Below, in pieces: positions 18,301 to 22,274 of a stretch of 22,274 bases of DNA (positions are counted from its first letter, which is position 1; every line of letters starts with the position of its first letter). The translations under genes and the position numbers were made by a program. The stretch comes from Coemansia sp. RSA 922 (taxonomy: Eukaryota; Kickxellomycota; Kickxellomycetes; Kickxellales; Kickxellaceae), in contig JANBQS010000296.1 in the NCBI GenBank assembly GCA_027577415.1, positions 1-22,274 on the forward strand, written 5' to 3'. The notes under the pieces are model-generated. The model saw nothing but the letters and a program-made list of their open reading frames with translations. It made no database searches and was not told where the DNA came from.

Positions 18301-21300
18301 CGCCTGGATGAACTCGACCGGGGTAGCCGAGATGTCGATACGCAGGATATCCAAGTACTGGTAAGCACCATATTGCCCGTCGCCCACAGCATGCGGCATA
18401 TCGGCAGCCGCATCTTGACCGTTGGCTCCCAATCGATACGTATGGTAAAACATCCGCTGTATCCGACATACACCACCTTGGCTGATCCACATGCCATTAT
18501 CAAACCTGGCTCCCGACGTCAAACTGCATATACTACCAAGGCCACCAACGAGCGCGGCAGGAAAACCGGAAGTCGGCAATTCTTCCGCAAGTATACTATC
18601 TGGCTCTTGTGTATATATCCTTGCCCGGCCAGTCGCTATAGTCGTCCTGGTGCTCGAATTGGCAGTATTGCGCATGTGTACTCTGGTAGGAACCGCAGCG
18701 GGTTGGAGGTTCCGAACTGGCGCCGACTTGCGCGATCGACGCTGTGTGGTCGCGTTACGTGGGTTAGCTACTATCTTTAGCTGCTGCTTGCCAATTCGGC
18801 TGACAACAGAGTCAAGTTTGCTGCTCGCTGCCCTGGTAGCTGCCACCGATACTGACGATTGGCGGGGTGCCAGTCGGCTAGGTAAAAATTTCGTCTGCAG
18901 GCGTTTAGGAGAACTATGTTGCCACTGACCGATGGACCGGACTTGCTCATCATCAAATAAGAACTCAGCTCGTGATGTGCTTTGAGGTTGGTTATCATCT
19001 ACCGAATGTAGTGAAGCGTGTCCTTGTCCCTTAGAAGTGCGGGACGGAGTACCTCTGCGGCTCGAATAACCTTCATTCGCCGATGATATCCTCTGAAGCT
19101 GACGAAAACCCCCTTTATGGCCCTTATTAAGCGCGGAGGGTCGTCGCTGTTGCTCAGAGCGAGTGCCAATATCGCCACTGCCTCTTCCTGGACTAGTATC
19201 ACTATCAGAGTCAAGAGCAGCAAACTCATCCATGACGGAGGTCAGCTTGTGCGCTGCAGGTTGTGCTCGGTCGACTGGCCGCTGCGAGTAGAAGGGAGCA
19301 CGTTTGCTTGGCTTGCGGCTGCGCATCAGCCCAGTCGAGGTGCCAAACAAGGTACGTTGCCTCTTGACGCGGCTACCAGTTGCCGTAGGTCGACGTTTGT
19401 GGCTAGAGCCAGAGCGACTGCGTCCCAGTGACATTATCGATACTGTGTTGTCCTCAGCTGCCTCACTGTCGTCATCACTAAGTACTATCGACCCAGATTG
19501 TAGCTTTGGCGCATCGGCAACAGAAAATTCATCTGCTGGCCAGTCATTGCCAAACTGTTCCGCCGCCATGGAGTACCCCTCGAGTTCATTGTCGCTGTCG
19601 TCGTACTCGTTACTAAAATACACACGCCGCAAGTCAATCACGCCGAGGTTCCACGACAGTAAAATGCTCTGGGCAATATCTTCCGTTTCAAACTCGGCGA
19701 TCCGCCGAGGGTGTATGAGTATGACCTTTTTGGACGGGTCGTCGGGAGAAGACTTTGCACGCACACCGTGCCGTCGAGACTCACGTGCTGCAACTCGTAG
19801 AAAGTCGGGCGCATGGTCAACGGATCCCACTGGCGCCAAGGGCGGATACTGCCACTCGTAAATGTCAATAAAGTTGAACGAAAAGAGTAATCGATGAGTT
19901 GTCGCTGCTGCAGTACTGTCCACTCGCGGAGATGGAATGGCCAGGTCAGAAAACATCTCAGACACATCGTTCGCCGCATGTGCATAGTCGTCGCCCGAGT
20001 CAAACATCGCTTGGTCGTTGGCCCGCTCAGAATCTGTTTCACTTGGCGAACTGGGAAGTATGCGTCGCTTGGAGGGACCTCTGCTACCAGTTTGCGCCCA
20101 CCGATCGACTTCTTCCTGAATCGCCTGATTCTTGTCTCGACTCAGATCTCGCATAAACGAAAAGGGCAAAATCCCTCGGATCTGGTTCCGCGATAGCTTG
20201 CTTAGCTTGCGTGCTCTAGACGTAGGCAGGGCCTTGTCAGGCAGTTCGGTCGCGCCCATATCAGCTGGGTCATAGAGACTTCGAGGCAAAAGTCTTCTCT
20301 GGCGCAGGCGTTTGGGTTCCGTGGTGCCATTGGGCGATAATGTCTCAGCGTCGCCGCTATACGGCTCGGGTGATTGCGAAAGCTGCTGTCCAACTGACAC
20401 GTTAGACATAGGTTCTAGTCGTCTTGAATGTGGCGTACACATGCCATTGCGCGTCTGGTCTCCTTCATTGGTCTGTCGCATATGACGGGCGGTAGAATTG
20501 GCAACAGACAACGATTTTCTGTGTATATCGCCAAGTAGAGGTATGCCAAACGGGTCGCTAATGTCTTCCGCTGTGTCATCGCTACTCTCGCCAGAGCCGT
20601 CACCATGGCGTGGTCCCAATATCGAGGATATGCTACGCAAGTGATTGTCGTCGTCTAGATGATGCCGATGACTAAGGCCAAAAGCACTAGCTACCTGGTT
20701 GTCTTTCCGAAGTCGCTTACGAGGAGAACGCCCCAACTGTTGTCTGCGCCTAACGGCGAGATGTCGATATGTCAGCCCTTGCCGGTGCTCTACTAGTGGA
20801 GCGGAGGATCTCACATCGACTTCGGGGTCTATGTTCTGAGAGTCGTTTCCAGCTTCCTCAGGCATGCCGGGAACATACTCCTCGTCCTCGGAGTTGTCTG
20901 GATCAACACGCGAGCTATCGTGGACGGTGTTGGTGCTGCGTATGCCGGAAATCGGTGGCTCCTCCAGTATAGACACATCACGGCGCTTGCCACCGGACAT
21001 GCGCAGGTCTTCGGGGTTTGTCCATACTAGCTTCGTATATGGATGCATGTTTTTCTCGGAGCGCCTGCGCAAAGGGTAGTAGTGCGGGTCAGTCTCTGCC
21101 AGAATTGCCCGCAGCTCCTCGTCGCAGGCCAATTCAGCATGTGGCACACCTCCAACTGCGTTATTGGACGCCGGAGCTTTAGCTAAACCAAACAAGATAT
21201 TACAGTACGTGTAAGAGTTAGTTAGACCGTGTTCAGGGAACTTTCAGAGTACGACGCAAAAGGTTCAAGAAGTACTTACTAGAGCTACCGGGAGATGCAG

Positions 21301-21736
21301 GCCGTCGCTGAATAGTCCTCGAAGCGCCGCCCTTGAGGAAGCTTGGATCCCAGCGCAAGATACTACTTCCAAAGCTTTGCTGCCGTGCTCCTGTCTCATA
21401 CCCAATGGTGCGAGTCGGTGTGTCATTTGACATTCTTGCATCGACAACCATGTCATCTTCATCGCTAGTAGCACTACTATCGCCTACGCCACCAGTTTGA
21501 TAGTGGCTCCGCTCTAGGTATTGCCGAACTATCTCCGAGGTCTTTACAATCTGTGAAGTGTCGAGAACTTCAGAGTCTGAGTCCTCCAAGCTTGAGCACT
21601 GAGCTTCGAGTAACAAGGTGGGGTTTGTTGTGGTGCATTGGTGAATTGCCGGGTTTTGTGTAGAAGTTGTAGGCTGGCCCTCAGCTAGACCGCGCGGGGC
21701 ACCGGGCGTCACTGGCAATGTCGGCAAATGCGACAT
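15340..21736 (-). CDS. MUS7: Mms22/Mus7-family DNA repair protein (2 exons, 2099 aa)
   Basis: Spliced model: complement(join(15340..21182, 21280..21736)). The intron 21183-21279 has donor GTAAGT, a CTAAC branch site and acceptor TTTAG. The join (GGT AGC TCT A + CT AAA GCT) keeps the frame, and the total is 2100 codons including the stop. Residues 1 to about 560 are polar, acidic and disordered, with a short basic motif followed by HPYT (199-202), a pattern I associate with the N-terminus of this family. An ordered patch (FNFIDIYEWQYPPLAP) lies near 580-680. From about 1050 to the end the protein is helical, and near 1875-1910 it carries TWESFLDEYGRDTLYLIPD, which fits the C-terminal Mus7/Mms22 domain. 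The family works with Rtt101/Rtt107-type complexes in repair of stalled replication forks. Size and domain order agree; the assignment is from pattern memory on a fast-evolving family, so another large fungal nuclear protein is not excluded. Confidence 0.65.
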
Positions 21737-21740
21737 TCAT
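21681..21740 (-). promoter_or_regulatory. Overlapping upstream ORF at the Mms22-like start
   Basis: The start region reads ATGAATG. The first ATG (21740-21738) opens a 19-codon frame ending in TGA at 21683-21681, overlapping the main ORF, which starts at the second ATG (21736). Neither ATG has a purine at -3. If the transcript start lies upstream of both, scanning ribosomes would meet the short frame first. Confidence 0.4.
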
Positions 21741-22072
21741 TCAGCACAACTCAAGTTTAAAAATACAAATTACGCGAAATTAGTTTGAGAAGAATAAAAG
21801 CAAGACGCGGCAAAATCGTGTCGTGCGCAGTCAGACGAGTGATGCAGAAATGCTCGATCAATCACCGGATCAGCAGGTCAGCAATCAAGGGAAGGATTCG
21901 GCGACGGACGCGTTGAAGAAGGAACTGTAGAGTTGATAAGAGTAATAGGTTCTTTGTCTTTAATTCTATATCAAAGGTTTTCTATTATATGAGGAGACGC
22001 GCGCACGTGACACGAGCGCTACAACACGAGTTTATTAACGAACGTGAAAATAGTATACTAAGAAAGTATAAT
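21737..22072. other. Intergenic region upstream of the Mms22-like gene
   Basis: Holds the minus-strand promoter. The only ORF with coding flavour is a 26-codon plus-strand frame, ATG at 21850 to TAG at 21930 (starts MLDQSPDQQVSNQ). It is too short to call without a spliced partner. The rest is AT-rich, with a TTTATTAACG stretch near 22031. Confidence 0.4.
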
Positions 22073-22140
22073 CTACATCCCCTCCGACTCCCAGTGGGCC
22101 AAGCGTTTCGGGCAAGAGTACACTTGGTTAAAGTATACAC
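22073..22140 (-). CDS. Possible terminal exon of a gene cut by the right edge
   Basis: On the minus strand a frame ends at TAG (22075-22073) with sequence that looks coding: YFNQVYSCPKRLAHWESEGM. It is closed upstream by a TAA, so it needs a splice acceptor. TTTAACCAG ending at 22141 or TTTAACCAAG ending at 22123 would serve, and CTAACACACAG and CTAACC tracts with a T8 run farther upstream look intronic. The remaining exons would be beyond base 22274. I do not recognise the protein from 21 residues. It may be a chance frame. Confidence 0.3.
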
Positions 22141-22152
22141 CTGGTTAAAGTA
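22119..22152. repeat. 17-bp tandem duplication
   Basis: TACACTTGGTTAAAGTA (22119-22135) is followed directly by TACACCTGGTTAAAGTA (22136-22152), with one mismatch in 17. On the minus strand each copy contains a TTTAACCA(G/AG) acceptor-like sequence. Confidence 0.9.
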
Positions 22153-22274
22153 AGCTTGCATGGGCAAAGCTGTGTGTTAGAGATCTGATATAGGGCAGCA
22201 TACACAAACGAGTACGCCATCAGCGATCCCAAGCGACCAAGAAAAAAAAGGGCAGGTTAGATACCGACACAAGT

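Noticed and set aside
21183..21279. Two separate minus-strand genes at 15340-21195 and 21233-21736
   Set aside because: Donor, branch site, acceptor and frame all fit one intron joining them, and the 21195 codon is not needed as a start.
1..22274. CRISPR arrays, insertion sequences, rRNA or tRNA genes
   Set aside because: No spaced identical repeats, transposase or reverse-transcriptase motifs, terminal repeats or cloverleaf folds were found on either strand.

Overview
This window is nuclear DNA of a fungus. The genes are eukaryotic: a GH38 alpha-mannosidase, seipin, an HMGB/NHP6 protein, an ELO fatty-acid elongase, an IF1-type ATPase inhibitor, a mitochondrial lipoyl ligase and a Mms22/Mus7-like repair protein. 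They carry short spliceosomal introns (79-97 bp, with longer ones of 254 and 403 bp), GTAAG-type donors and CTAAC/CTAAAC-type branch sites. Gene spacing is tight and long ORFs are mostly uninterrupted. Gene content and compactness suggest an early-diverging fungus, perhaps Kickxellomycotina (Coemansia-like), but that placement is inference.

Layout, left to right. (1) 1-2033 (+) is the C-terminal part of a large low-complexity protein with a charged coiled coil, possibly NST1-like, cut by the left edge. (2) 2198-2413 holds a tandemly repeated Cys-rich reading frame, and 2609-2908 (+) a small secreted protein with its own TATA box. (3) 3657-3917 (+) is the mitochondrial IF1/INH1 inhibitor. (4) 3918-4974 has no convincing gene but coding-like broken segments. 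(5) 4975-8202 (+) is the vacuolar alpha-mannosidase, converging on seipin at 8248-9159 (-) with only 45 bp between stop codons. (6) NHP6-like 9398-9784 (-) is transcribed divergently from the four-exon lipoyl ligase 10487-12023 (+). (7) 12660-13178 (+) is an unrecognised 172-aa protein. (8) 13834-15199 (+) is a two-exon ELO elongase converging on (9) a two-exon, 2099-aa Mms22/Mus7-like gene at 15340-21736 (-). (10) The right edge probably holds the last exon of another minus-strand gene.

The genes do not form a pathway or cluster. Seipin and ELO both touch lipid metabolism, IF1 and the lipoyl ligase are mitochondrial, and NHP6 and Mms22 act on chromatin or DNA, but this looks like ordinary fungal gene order. 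I found no transposon, tRNA, rRNA or CRISPR array, and no clear new multi-gene system. The least explained items are the Cys-rich tandem repeat near 2.3 kb, the orphan secreted protein next to it, the hairpin-bearing elongase intron, and the 17-bp tandem duplication at the right edge.
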